NCBI GenBank assembly: GCA_026390795.1
Contig: JAPLFG010000004.1
Coordinates: 62,001-126,000 of the forward strand
Direction of reading: 5' to 3'
Source of the DNA: Ignavibacteriales bacterium
GTDB lineage: Bacteria > Bacteroidota > Ignavibacteria > Ignavibacteriales > Melioribacteraceae
Length of the DNA: 64,000 nucleotides
Part shown: positions 9,679-17,737 of the stretch, piece by piece
Position numbering within the stretch: position 1 is the first letter of the stretch
Layout of the letters: each line of letters opens with the position of its first letter
Translations under genes and position numbers: made by a program
Notes under the pieces: generated by a model
Told to the model about the DNA's origin: nothing
Seen by the model: only the letters and a program-made list of their open reading frames with translations
Databases searched by the model: none

Positions 9679-10088
9679 TAATTCCCCTACCCAATAAATC
9701 AATTTACAAATAATCAATATAATTTAATGAAAATATCTCTGAGAATTGTTTTACAAGTCATTATTAACAAATATTTTATAAGCCTTTTAGTATGCAAGTA
9801 TTATAATTTAATTTCAGATTAGAAATCCGATAATAATGAGATCTAAATCCAATCTATAAGTGTACCCTCTATTCCTGACTCTGCTATAATCTTCATGTGC
9901 GGAGGTTTTGCTTGATTAAACATCCAAATTTGATTTTTCCCCATAATTGAAGTACTCGCTATACTATTTGTGTTGTGTTTTCACATCTATTTCAAAATAA
10001 TACCATATAGATAATATTTAAATATTTTATAGTTGAATTATATTTCATTTATTAGTATATTAAGATTGAAAAACAAAAGGATTTATAT
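9679..10088. other. Divergent intergenic region between the defence operon and a + strand gene
   Basis: These 410 bases separate the leftward defence operon from a rightward gene. They are very AT-rich and must hold at least two promoters. The only clear sites are the AGGGG ribosome binding site of the helicase gene next to 9678 and AAAAGGA at 10075-10081 for the rightward gene. No further ORF, tRNA or strong hairpin was seen. Confidence 0.4.
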
Positions 10089-10886
10089 TTGCCAAAAAAT
10101 CGTAATAGTAGAAATACCTCGAAGAAGCATACCTCAAAAGACAGAAAATTAAATCAGAAAAAAGACGAAACCGAATTCAAACTCAAGGTTCTTTTAGAGT
10201 TTGATGATTACGATTTAGTAAACACTCCAATAGATTATGAAGACGCAGATCAATTTGGTCTTGGGATGTTGCTAATGCACAAGCTAATTGACGATGATTT
10301 TAAGCTCACCCCTGCTGGCGAGAAAGCATTCATTAAAACAGTGCAAGAAACTATAGCAAACAGAAATAAAGGTGAGAAAGATTTATACCTCGACTCGAAT
10401 GCATCTCTTCTCAAATATTTTTGCGAAACAAAAAGAAAGGAAATTATGGTTTACATGAAACAAGCATTAATTGAATACTATGCAGATACCGCAAACGGGA
10501 GGCAAAAGGAGGAGTACGTTTGTGAAGGAGTAAACGCTTTATTAGATAATTGGGTCGTTGAAGATCAGGGAATCGGACTTTATAAACTAACAGGTAGATT
10601 TTGGGAAGTGTTATATCCAATCTTAAAAAAATACGCACCTATAAAGTTAGTGGAGTATGAAAAGCTAGTTGGAGAATTTGAGGTTTTTAATGAACGGGTG
10701 AAGAAGCTAGTTGATTATGATGACGAACTCTGCAATTGGATAGCATCTATCCTTAATTATAATTCGAGATTTTCCTTTGCGAGCCCTAACGATGTTGACC
10801 TTGTAAATGATCCAGTCACAGACGATGATATCGCTTACCTACCAAATCAGGAGATTGATACAAATGCTTATTTGGGACGAGAATGA
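10089..10886 (+). CDS. Hypothetical protein with basic N-terminus, beside the defence operon
   Basis: This 265-residue protein is not recognised. The start is TTG at 10089, eight bases after AAAAGG, and no better start lies nearby. The first 28 residues are rich in Lys, Arg, Ser and Asn. The rest is mixed alpha-helical; segments such as KLIDDDFKLTPAGEKAF and LLDNWVVEDQGIGLYKLTGRF resemble the wings of winged-helix folds, and the C-terminus is acidic. It has no signal peptide or membrane segment. It is transcribed away from the helicase operon and could be a regulator or accessory protein of it, but no motif shows this. Confidence 0.6.
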   Translation: MPKNRNSRNTSKKHTSKDRKLNQKKDETEFKLKVLLEFDDYDLVNTPIDYEDADQFGLGMLLMHKLIDDDFKLTPAGEKAFIKTVQETIANRNKGEKDLYLDSNASLLKYFCETKRKEIMVYMKQALIEYYADTANGRQKEEYVCEGVNALLDNWVVEDQGIGLYKLTGRFWEVLYPILKKYAPIKLVEYEKLVGEFEVFNERVKKLVDYDDELCNWIASILNYNSRFSFASPNDVDLVNDPVTDDDIAYLPNQEIDTNAYLGRE

Positions 10887-10911
10887 TTCGCTCCGAGTGA
10901 GTTAAAAAATC

Positions 10912-11220
10912 TTAGTTGTAGTTAGCATCAAGAATATGTTGTACTTCTTTATTGTTAAAATTGTAATTGAATATTCCTAACCTTTTAATTGTGTATTTCA
11001 GTCTGAATTCCAGGTCAAAGGAAGTGCCTCTTTTTCGAGCTATCGTTCCGTTTACTACTCCCTCCTCACTCGCAAGCGCTAAGTGAGTGATATTTTCTTT
11101 GATTTTGCCCAGAATTTCAATCTTTCTGTTTCCTGCAAAATACTCTGCAAATGATAAACTTCGCCTTTCAGTTATTGTTCCGTTCCATTTAGCCCGTTCC
11201 ATTTTCTGTTCCATTTGCAA
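10912..11220 (-). CDS. Small hypothetical protein, doubtful
   Basis: A 102-codon frame (TTG at 11220, or the ATG codons just inside it) encodes a basic protein containing GNRKIEILGKIKENITHLAL and EFRLKYTIKRLGIFNYNF. It matches no family I recognise. The first codons contain three near copies of ATGGAAC, and no clear ribosome binding site is visible. It is convergent with the gene ending at 10886. It may be a small real gene or the remnant of a longer one. Confidence 0.35.
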   Translation of the reverse strand: MQMEQKMERAKWNGTITERRSLSFAEYFAGNRKIEILGKIKENITHLALASEEGVVNGTIARKRGTSFDLEFRLKYTIKRLGIFNYNFNNKEVQHILDANYN

Positions 11221-11527
11221 TTTTTTAGATTAAGATGGTTTTGGATTTGATATTTCACGCCCACGTTTCAAATTAATGGATATTATATAATAGGTTCTCT
11301 TGTACAACCAGTTCATTCGATCGAAAGCAATAACCGGCAGATTCCCTAAAAAGAGGGACCGAGTGAAAACTATTTTTTTGAATTTCCTTTCTATAGATGA
11401 ATAATGAATAGCGATAGGGGTTTGCGTCTACTAGATTTGAATTGTTTTTCACTTTTTAGACATAATTAAATTATAGATTTCTGATATATTTAATATTAGT
11501 TTATTGTAAAAAATAAATGGGTTAGTT
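11221..11527. other. AT-rich intergenic region, nothing recognised
   Basis: About 300 bases separate two oppositely directed small genes. No tRNA, repeat or strong hairpin was recognised. Promoters for both flanking genes would be expected here. Confidence 0.3.
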
Positions 11528-11929
11528 ATGAATAAAGAATATCGTCATCACCTTGAAAATTTGGATAAGGTTTTAAATTTTCTTCAATTTCATCAAGAGA
11601 ATTATGAATCTATTAAACACATTTTAGATGTTAACGGAATCTATTCTTATATAACAGATTGCGAAGAGGTTGCAGGTGAGCTTAAGGATAAAGGATATAT
11701 CTCTATTAATAGGGATACTGTAAGTTTCGATGTTAAAATTCTTCCGAAAGGATTAACATTTTTAAGAAGCGGAGGTTATATAGGAGAACTTGATAAACAA
11801 GAGAAACAAGAAGAACTAAATAGTAAAGTTGCGAGATCAACTATCTACGCTAATAAAGCTAACATTATTTTTGCTATTATTAACCTGATATTCTTTTTGG
11901 TCAATATTTATCTTAGTATTATAAAATAA
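11528..11929 (+). CDS. Small tail-anchored hypothetical protein
   Basis: This 133-residue protein starts at an ATG with only a weak upstream site. Residues 1-80 are soluble and look like a small helical or winged-helix unit (ITDCEEVAGELKDKGYISI, then VKILPKGLTFLRSGGY). A charged linker follows, and one hydrophobic helix near 107-130 (NIIFAIINLIFFLVNIYL) ends at the C-terminus, as in tail-anchored proteins. The family is not recognised. Its place inside a defence-rich island suggests an accessory role, but nothing in the sequence proves one. Confidence 0.55.
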   Translation: MNKEYRHHLENLDKVLNFLQFHQENYESIKHILDVNGIYSYITDCEEVAGELKDKGYISINRDTVSFDVKILPKGLTFLRSGGYIGELDKQEKQEELNSKVARSTIYANKANIIFAIINLIFFLVNIYLSIIK

Positions 11930-12490
11930 TAATCCTAAAGGTTCAAACAGAGGTTCATCGACTCTTTTGCGCTAATTATTATTTAATGAAATGTTATTTA
12001 TAACTGAAATGTCAAATCTTCCAAGTTGGGCTTCTATAAGTTGATCAGGAGGGAAGAATTCGAAAAGTGTACGGATACAATATATTATGCCATCGATTCA
12101 TAACTAGGTTATTCATTCCACAACGAGATTGCTTTCGAAATTCAGTTTTAACGCTCAAAAAGTACCACTCAACTCGATTTTTCAGTACGAACTAAACTTG
12201 TCTTATAATTTTTACTTTGCTTGCAAACTCTTGATGGAAAACACCATCATAACTGCAATAGATATTCTCGCGTCGAATTTTTACTTATAGCGATCGATAA
12301 AGCGTCATTCAAAAAAAACTTAATATCATCCGCAGGTTTTATATTAATCAATAAACCCATAAACACCACAAATACCGTTTTAAAAACAGCGCCTGGTTAA
12401 TTTGCTAGTTATATGTTAAAAATATTATTGATAGACTTAGGTCAAAACATATACACATATTTTATAATTATATTTTCAAATCATGGTGCT
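11930..12490. other. 561-base gene-free stretch with an attC-like spacer at its right end
   Basis: No convincing coding frame lies here; short frames lack ribosome binding sites and family resemblance. In the minus sense, ATATAACTAGC at about 12404-12414 followed by TTAACCAGGCGC resembles the ends of the other spacers found after each gene at 13.4, 14.7, 15.6 and 16.1 kb. GATGG/CCATC at about 12233-12249 forms a weak hairpin. The remainder looks like decayed intergenic DNA. Confidence 0.35.
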
Positions 12491-13417
12491 TTATTCAAAG
12501 TAGATATCATCAATATATATAGTACAACCTTTATGATTCAGATCTGCAGAAGCTACCCAACAGAAACCACCAATGACATGGCTAAGGTCTTTCCCTTTTA
12601 GATTAATAGTATATTTTTCCCATCCTGTAGTTAAAGTTAAAACATCAGTTGAATATGGTCCTTTCATGGAATCTTTATGTTTGCCATTAATACCTCCTGT
12701 TTTAAATTCAACTTTTTCACCACCTTGTTGGCCTCTCGCCCAGAATGTTAATTTCTCTGCACCAGTTAGATCACGCGCTTCCTCCGAATCACCCCAATTC
12801 CCATCAGGGTATTGCCAGTAGATCCCTGCCCAACCCTCATTGTTTGAACTTTTTGCTGAATAGCTGATTTGAATACAAGAGTTTCCAGTATGTGACGTCC
12901 CAGTAAACCTTGCGTTGAGCCTAACATCATCTTGATCCCCCATGAAACCAGATGGATAAAAAAGATCCGTTAGTTTAATCGGTTCTAATTGAGGAGTTGA
13001 AGTTACATTAACAATAAGATTACATTTTTTTTCTTTACCATCCGCACCAATACCTTTAATTAAAAGAGTATATGTTCTGGGAACAATGTCTTTTTTTAGA
13101 TTTATAGTCATTATAGAAGTAAATGATGGTTCAGCTTTCATTGATTGAACAGAAAATGATGCAGTAATCCCAGAATTTTCCGTAGAAGTGCTTAGGTATA
13201 CTGGATATTCATAATCATTCAAGGCAATAATATTTACTGAAGCTGGGATACTTCCCCCTTGTTGAACTGAAATCTCAATTGGATTTACAGAAATACTAAA
13301 ACTTCCTTCTGGCCGCTGGCGAAGTATTACTGTAACAATAATTGCTGCAATAGCAACAATGACTGTAGAAATACTAATGTTTTTTTGGGTGAAAAAATTT
13401 CGTTTTATTTCGGACAT
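12491..13417 (-). CDS. Membrane-anchored protein with Ig-like and CBM11-like domains
   Basis: This 308-residue protein has a short cytoplasmic N-terminus and one membrane helix (about 14-32). A beta-rich Ig-like region follows (about 38-140, with the NPIEISVQQGGS and SFTSIMTINLKKDI strands). The C-terminal jelly-roll (about 150-308) contains WAGIYWQYPDGNWGDSEEA, KLTFWARGQQGGEKVEF and CTIYIDDIYFE, the pattern of galactose-binding/CBM11-like carbohydrate modules. It probably faces the periplasm and binds a glycan. GGAG lies seven bases before the ATG. It is the last gene in the minus-strand single-file array; why a lectin-like protein sits there is unclear. Confidence 0.7.
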   Translation of the reverse strand: MSEIKRNFFTQKNISISTVIVAIAAIIVTVILRQRPEGSFSISVNPIEISVQQGGSIPASVNIIALNDYEYPVYLSTSTENSGITASFSVQSMKAEPSFTSIMTINLKKDIVPRTYTLLIKGIGADGKEKKCNLIVNVTSTPQLEPIKLTDLFYPSGFMGDQDDVRLNARFTGTSHTGNSCIQISYSAKSSNNEGWAGIYWQYPDGNWGDSEEARDLTGAEKLTFWARGQQGGEKVEFKTGGINGKHKDSMKGPYSTDVLTLTTGWEKYTINLKGKDLSHVIGGFCWVASADLNHKGCTIYIDDIYFE

Positions 13418-13663
13418 ATCATTGCTCCAATACTTTTATACAACCTAAAAATTTATATTTTCTATAACACATAACGGAGTAGCCGTTTACTAGCAACGCA
13501 GAATAACTATGCCAATTAACCGCAATAATTCAATATTTATAAAAATATTTCTTAGAACAAACTACCCAAAAGAGCAACGTAATTTTGCATAAGTTATTTA
13601 ATAATTTCACAAAGACACACTGAAAACGCTGTCCATGTTTAGCAGGTTGTTATAAGATAGCAC
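13418..13663 (-). repeat. attC-like spacer between the Macro-TIR and CBM11-like genes
   Basis: In the minus sense the spacer begins, 12 bases after the Macro-TIR stop, with TATAACAACCTGCTAAAC and ends near the next start with GCTAGTAAACGGC and CCGTTATGTG. The nonamer TAACAACCT (13644-13652) also occurs at the end of the membrane-protein gene (15697-15705). The layout suggests a cassette boundary, but no exact RYYYAAC/GTTRRRY pair was found here, so the attC reading is tentative. Confidence 0.3.
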
Positions 13664-14680
13664 TCATATAAATATAGGTGGACTACCTATTGGTGGTGCT
13701 AACTCAACATTGAATAATTCTTTGAGAATCTTATCTTTAAAATTGTCTTCTAGAAATGAATCTGAACAATGCAAACAGTATTTTGTTCTTAAATACAATG
13801 GCAACCCATCATCGATTTTTTCTGAACGAACAACTACCAAATACTTATTATCGGTTGCTGGTATTCTTGACATATCTCCTTGGATAATCATTGTTTCCCA
13901 ACCAACTCCGCCATGCCTACCATCAGCACGTTGAGCATATTGTTCGTCAGAAATAATAATAACTCTGTTAGCCATCTGAAGTTCATTACACATCCATTGT
14001 GGTAGATCCATACCCGGTCTTAAATGCCATATATCTAATCGAGCATCTAATCCATTTTCTCTCAAACATGTAGCTAATGATTTAATCCAATTTTGATGGG
14101 AAATACTGGTAGAAGTATAACTTATAAATACTCTTAGTGGTGGCTTATTACTTCCAAAATTTTTTCTTGTGATACTAGGATCTTCAGACGATAATAGGTT
14201 GTAAAAATTTTCTTTTAATCGTTCGTAAACATTTTCGTGTAAAACATTAATAACCAAAGTTGAATCAGGTTCTGCTTTTGATACAAATCCTCGATATAGG
14301 TTTTCAACAACAGTCTCACTTTGCAATCCACCCGCTCCCGCGCCTAGTAAAGGAGAAGAAATTAAACGTATTGAAGATTTTTCTCTTGTGAATTCTCCAA
14401 TTTTTTTCCCAATATTATTTATTGCTTCAGAATCAGACGTATTACCCTTAACAGAAGCCGCAAAAGCAACATATTGAGCAATATTTTCGGCCCCTTCAAA
14501 TGGTAAAAATAAAACATCGCCCAGTTTCAGTCTTTCATTAGGAAACGGAATGTTAAAATGCTGAAGATAGTTTGCCACAAATTTGGTTATTGTTCCACCA
14601 GTTGAACATGGTAATACTATTAAATCGCTCGGGCCATCAAATAAATCCCCGAGCCTTAATTTTATACGAGCTTTATTCAT
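13664..14680 (-). CDS. Macro domain fused to TIR/SEFIR domain, candidate NAD-linked immune effector
   Basis: Residues 1-165 form a Macro-like ADP-ribose-binding fold, with DLIVLPCSTGG (19-29) and SPLLGAGAGGLQ (109-120), the latter like the phosphate-binding loop. Residues 181-330 are a TIR/SEFIR domain: RVFISYTSTS (183-192), LDIWHLRPGMDLPQWM (215-230), RVIIISDEQYAQRADGRHGG (239-258) and GVGWE, with E262 placed like the catalytic glutamate of TIR NADases. Bacterial TIR domains often consume NAD or make cyclic ADP-ribose signals in antiphage defence, and Macro domains bind such products. AAGGTG precedes the ATG by five bases. It lies alone between two attC-like spacers, so it is probably self-contained. 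The domain calls are firm; the function is inferred. Confidence 0.78.
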   Translation of the reverse strand: MNKARIKLRLGDLFDGPSDLIVLPCSTGGTITKFVANYLQHFNIPFPNERLKLGDVLFLPFEGAENIAQYVAFAASVKGNTSDSEAINNIGKKIGEFTREKSSIRLISSPLLGAGAGGLQSETVVENLYRGFVSKAEPDSTLVINVLHENVYERLKENFYNLLSSEDPSITRKNFGSNKPPLRVFISYTSTSISHQNWIKSLATCLRENGLDARLDIWHLRPGMDLPQWMCNELQMANRVIIISDEQYAQRADGRHGGVGWETMIIQGDMSRIPATDNKYLVVVRSEKIDDGLPLYLRTKYCLHCSDSFLEDNFKDKILKELFNVELAPPIGSPPIFI

Positions 14681-14892
14681 TGTATCACCTTATAACGGCG
14701 TTGCGCCTAACACGTCGCCCAAAACAATAGTGTCGTTTTTGTCAACGCAATTTTATTTAATAAATCAGTTTTGTAAACACAATCAATTTTACACCGAAAA
14801 CTTAAACTCAAATACCAAACCCTATTGCGACTCAATTAGACCGCATCGAAGACGCAGCTGCCAATGAGACGCGGGTTAAGCTTTATATCTCT
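14681..14892 (-). repeat. attC-like spacer before the Macro-TIR gene
   Basis: In the minus sense, GCTTAAC (14881-14875, fits RYYYAAC) follows the small zinc-finger gene and GTTAGGC (14711-14705, fits GTTRRRY) lies 24 bases before the Macro-TIR start. Inside, CCGCGTC can pair with GATGCGG, and GCAGCTGC is palindromic. The span of 177 bases is long for an attC site, but the ordered boxes at both ends are the best-matched pair in the array. Confidence 0.4.
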
Positions 14893-15060
14893 TTAATCAT
14901 GACCTTTTCCATGACATGCTCCACACTTCGTAACTCCAGAACCATGACAGTTACTGCATTGGCTTGAGGATGTCAATATACCCCCACCAACGCGACCAGA
15001 ACCTTTACATTTCGGACACTTCGTAGAACCCTTTCCATCACAAGTTTTGCATGTTGCCAT
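14893..15060 (-). CDS. Tiny DnaJ-type zinc-finger protein (four CxxCxGxG-type motifs)
   Basis: This 55-residue protein consists almost only of four motifs: CKTCDGKG, CPKCKGSG, CSNCHGSG and CGACHGKG, the arrangement of the two-zinc central domain of DnaJ, without J or C-terminal domains. The ATG at 15060 is chosen because GGAG precedes it; an upstream frame to 15108 lacks a good site. Stand-alone modules of this kind could bind unfolded protein or a partner chaperone. It lies 24 bases short of an attC-like box. Confidence 0.75.
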   Translation of the reverse strand: MATCKTCDGKGSTKCPKCKGSGRVGGGILTSSSQCSNCHGSGVTKCGACHGKGHD

Positions 15061-15089
15061 AATAATCTCCATTATTTTTGTGTTTTCAG

Positions 15090-15145
15090 AACTCAATAGA
15101 TATTTCACAATGGATAGATTCCTTTCATTAAGAATCTATTGAGTT
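15090..15145. repeat. Perfect 12-bp inverted repeat upstream of the zinc-finger gene
   Basis: AACTCAATAGAT at 15090-15101 is matched by its exact reverse complement at 15134-15145, with a 32-base spacer. A second inverted pair, TTAATTCC at 15148-15155 and GGAATTAA at 15167-15174, lies beside it. Together they fill the space between the decayed zinc-ribbon gene and the zinc-finger gene, and may terminate transcription or bind a regulator. Confidence 0.5.
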
Positions 15146-15306
15146 AATTAATTCCAGCAAATTTGTGGAATTAAAGTAACATTTAGTTAACTGTAACTAT
15201 TTGAATTAAAATTAAACAATCTGATTTCGTATATTTGTTCCAACAACTATGGGTTAGAATAGTTGTGCTGAAAATAGTCACGTATTCACTAGATAGACGA
15301 TTTATG

Positions 15307-15488
15307 TCATTCTTTTCTGAGTGCGGTTCGTAATTGGACTTGCTCATATTGGACACTCCATTTACTCTCTCCAAATGAATCGAAACGACTGAGTAACACA
15401 TCCAAAAAATCACCACAATGTCTATTTTTTTTGCGATATTGAAAATCTTTTCCTCACAAAATGGATACGGTTTGAATTGTTGAGCCAT
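15307..15488 (-). pseudogene. Decayed zinc-ribbon protein gene (frameshift in a run of eight A)
   Basis: The frame starts MAQQFKPYPFCEEKIFNIAKK, the usual opening of zinc-ribbon proteins (CPFC-x-E-x-I-x3-A-x-KC-R-x-CG), with the first cysteine changed to Tyr. After the eight-A run the expected second knuckle continues in another frame as RHCGDFLDVLLSRFDSFG and ends at TGA 15309-15307. The original frame instead runs on as an unrelated sequence to 15183. Both a lost cysteine and a frameshift point to decay rather than a sequencing slip alone. Confidence 0.65.
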
Positions 15489-15601
15489 TTCAACTTCCTA
15501 CAATTATCATCGACCGAACGCAGTTGTTTTTAATCCGCCTCCCAGCACAGCAATCCAGCTTTGAAAACAAATGCCAATGATTTATAAAATACTTTTTTTT
15601 A

Positions 15602-15705
15602 TAACCTACTTCAATGAGCAACTAACTTATACAAACTCATATTGATAATTATATAATTGCCGCAACGTTCAAAGCGGTCGGCATGAAGAACGGGTTAGGT
15701 TGTTA
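15602..15705 (-). repeat. attC-like spacer after the small membrane-protein gene
   Basis: In the minus sense the spacer starts in the stop codon with TAACAACCTAACCCG, containing ACCTAAC (15700-15694, fits RYYYAAC). A hairpin TGCCG/CGGCA lies near 15661-15682, and the spacer closes with GTAGGTTAT near 15602. The same TAACAACCT nonamer follows the Macro-TIR gene. No exact GTTRRRY box was found at the far end. Confidence 0.35.
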
Positions 15706-16083
15706 TTTTTTTAAATGATCAAAATAAAATGAAATTATTCCAAGAATTGACGAAACTAAACTTATAAATGAAAAAATTGTTTGAAAAAAACCAGAAAATT
15801 TGGAACTGCTATAATTTGTAGACCTAAATATAAATTTATAAATCATTGAAAATATTGAAAGAATTCCTAGTGCAATTAATCCACCGATAAAAAGAAAATT
15901 TAAAAACTGATCCCAATTTTTGGGCATTGAAGAATAGATATCGTAATAGAGGGCGAAAGTCACTAAAACTGAAATTGATAATGGTAATGCAGTAATATTT
16001 AGTTTCTTTTCTACATATATAGCATATAAATATAATGACCAGAAGATATTGACTAACCATATAATTAATGTCAAGGCGATCAT
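15703..16083 (-). CDS. Small multi-pass membrane protein, unknown function
   Basis: The preferred ATG at 16083 gives 126 residues with four hydrophobic stretches (MIALTLIIWLVNIFWSLYLY; ITALPLSISVLVTFALYY; FLNFLFIGGLIALGILSIF; IFSFISLVSSILGIISFYF) and short polar loops. AGGA lies eight bases before this ATG; a TTG at 16137 would add 18 residues. The family is not recognised. It is one of a row of minus-strand genes each followed by an attC-like spacer. A four-helix membrane protein next to defence-type genes could be a pore-like effector, but no motif shows it. Confidence 0.55.
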   Translation of the reverse strand: MIALTLIIWLVNIFWSLYLYAIYVEKKLNITALPLSISVLVTFALYYDIYSSMPKNWDQFLNFLFIGGLIALGILSIFSMIYKFIFRSTNYSSSKFSGFFQTIFSFISLVSSILGIISFYFDHLKK

Positions 16084-16136
16084 GGAAAATGTCCTATACA
16101 ATTCATAAAAAGATAATTTACAAATTAATAATGGCA

Positions 16137-16230
16137 ACCTAACGGTGTGGCGATTAATCGGACGCCAAAACGTTTCCGCTGCAAATACGACGACCTATTT
16201 CAGCGTTCTATTTGAGAAGCATGTTATACA
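16137..16230 (-). repeat. attC-like spacer between the possible nuclease and membrane-protein genes
   Basis: In the minus sense TATAACATGCTTCTCAAA follows the upstream gene, and GTTAGGT (16143-16137, fits GTTRRRY) precedes the next. Between them, CGCTGAAATA pairs with TATTTGCAGCG with one unpaired C, and TGGCG pairs with CGCCA. A bulged base on one arm is a feature of folded attC sites. The length, about 94 bases, fits the usual attC range. Confidence 0.4.
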
Positions 16231-16241
16231 ATATCCATTAA

Positions 16242-17012
16242 TTATTCTGTGATAACAATAAATTCAGAATTAAAAAAATTCCTTGAAAGGTATCCAATTT
16301 GTCTTAATGGATTAAAATCTTGTAGCTTATTCAAAGAATCAATTTGAAAATTTTCATCAAATTTATAATTGCTTATAACATTCTGCTTAATTGCTTGAGC
16401 AAATGCATTTAGATTTTGAGGAGTATATTCTTTTTTTCTTTCCTTGAAAATATTTTGAATTATGGATAAAAAATCATCAGACTTTTCAAAATATTCACGA
16501 ATCTTAATGGGTTTACTAAAACGATATACTGGTGCACCAAACTTATAACTAATAGAATGTTCATCGTCATCCCGGATTTCACCGATTTCAAGTGGTGATA
16601 TCGCAATTGAATTATGAACAATAGTATTGGATAAATAATAATTATTTAATTCACTAGCATCGAAAAATATTGGGGCGACATAGAAAACTAATTCTCCACT
16701 CCTTTCAAGGTCCAACAACATTCTATGTTGATTTGAAAATCTTGGAGCTCTTAAATAAAATCTATATAAAGGTGGGTCAAAACAGCCTTCTTGGGTTTCA
16801 TAACAAGTTCTGCGAACCATCAAATGAGCTAACTTAAATTGGAGAAATAAAAACATACCGGAAAAATTAAGTTTTAGATCATATCCTCCATCGGTTCCTT
16901 CTTCTCTCAATGAAGGGAAAGTCGGTGCAGCAGAAACCTTATATGGTAAATAATTAATTAGTTGTTCTGTAACTGCATAACCATATGAAAATTCTGAAAT
17001 GACAGGTCTCAA
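16242..17012 (-). CDS. Hypothetical protein, possible PD-(D/E)XK nuclease fold
   Basis: This 256-residue protein starts at TTG 17012, nine bases after AGGA. Near the N-terminus it has EEGTDGGYDLKL followed by LFLQFK, so D45 and the Q58-x-K60 pair could form the D...QxK core of a restriction-nuclease-like fold. The middle (RRTCYETQEGCFDPPLYRFY, FYVAPIFFDASELN) is conserved-looking but unassigned, and the C-terminal 80 residues are helical. No signal peptide or membrane helix is visible. It is the first gene of the single-file minus-strand array. The nuclease reading is a hypothesis from one motif. Confidence 0.5.
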   Translation of the reverse strand: MRPVISEFSYGYAVTEQLINYLPYKVSAAPTFPSLREEGTDGGYDLKLNFSGMFLFLQFKLAHLMVRRTCYETQEGCFDPPLYRFYLRAPRFSNQHRMLLDLERSGELVFYVAPIFFDASELNNYYLSNTIVHNSIAISPLEIGEIRDDDEHSISYKFGAPVYRFSKPIKIREYFEKSDDFLSIIQNIFKERKKEYTPQNLNAFAQAIKQNVISNYKFDENFQIDSLNKLQDFNPLRQIGYLSRNFFNSEFIVITE

Positions 17013-17660
17013 TTTTATAATTCCTATTGTATAACTTGTACTTATGTGAATTAGCTATTCATTAAGAGAACTTAAGCATGTCTTCATCTGCGTAAGTACG
17101 TACCGATTTCTTCCAAATTTTTCATTTTCGTCGAATTTTAAAATAGGTCCATCATAAACTTTCCTATCTTTTTCAAGAATATTCAAATTTTCACTATATG
17201 GAGTGATAAAATTGAATTAAACGAGAAAAAGAAATAATGAATTCTATTATATAAAAGTCTAACGACTGATATTTCGCGTGTAGTTACTAGAGAAGATATT
17301 TGGAATTTGTTGCCCCATTCTGGGTTTACTTTTGTTTTGAGTGTAAATTATGAATGGAGAATGTTATTGTCAACTTAAACCTTTAGAGCCATCATCAGAA
17401 ATCTTCTTGGCTCGACTGTTGGGCACTCACCTCTTTCCTTCAACAAAGTCAGATATTGATTAAAATATAGTAATGACAAAATAAGTGATTACTTTGATTT
17501 CGGATCTTTATCTTATTTAGCTAATTCAGTATATTGAAAGTGAGAAAGGCTCTGTACCAAAAGTAGCCAAATTTATTTCGGACTACAGAAATATTTGGAG
17601 ATTGGTATTTTGGAGCGATTTTTTTAATGTTCATTAAAATTATGCCGTGTAGGAATTTGG
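17013..17660. other. Gene-poor stretch at the island boundary
   Basis: About 650 bases with no convincing gene on either strand. Short in-frame fragments lack starts and ribosome binding sites. The region leads into the CCATACAAA repeats beside the tRNA gene and may be the eroded edge of an integrated element, including the place where an integrase gene would be expected but is not found. Confidence 0.4.
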
Positions 17661-17661
17661 A

Positions 17662-17693
17662 GTCCATACAAAAGTCCATACAAACTCCATACA
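17662..17693. repeat. Tandem GTCCATACAAA repeats next to the tRNA gene
   Basis: GTCCATACAAA occurs at 17662-17672 and 17674-17684, followed by a variant CTCCATACA at 17685-17693, so three near copies lie at 11-12 base spacing. Short direct repeats of this type beside the 3' end of a tRNA gene are typical arm-type binding sites of tyrosine integrases. Confidence 0.55.
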
Positions 17694-17737
17694 TTCAGCC
17701 TGAGAATCATCGGGATTCTTGAAAGTCCTAAAAAGCG

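Noticed and set aside
4549-9717. Upstream extension of the large helicase to 9717
   Set aside because: The extra 13 residues have no family match, while AGGGG sits correctly before the ATG at 9678.
12413-12601. Short + strand frame opposite the end of the CBM11-like gene
   Set aside because: It overlaps the real minus-strand gene, has no ribosome binding site, and encodes low-complexity hydrophobic sequence.
15183-15306. C-terminal continuation of the zinc-ribbon frame
   Set aside because: After the A8 run the frame no longer resembles the family; the family sequence continues in another frame.
1-17660. Complete prophage
   Set aside because: No capsid, terminase, portal, tail or lysis genes were recognised in the accessory region.
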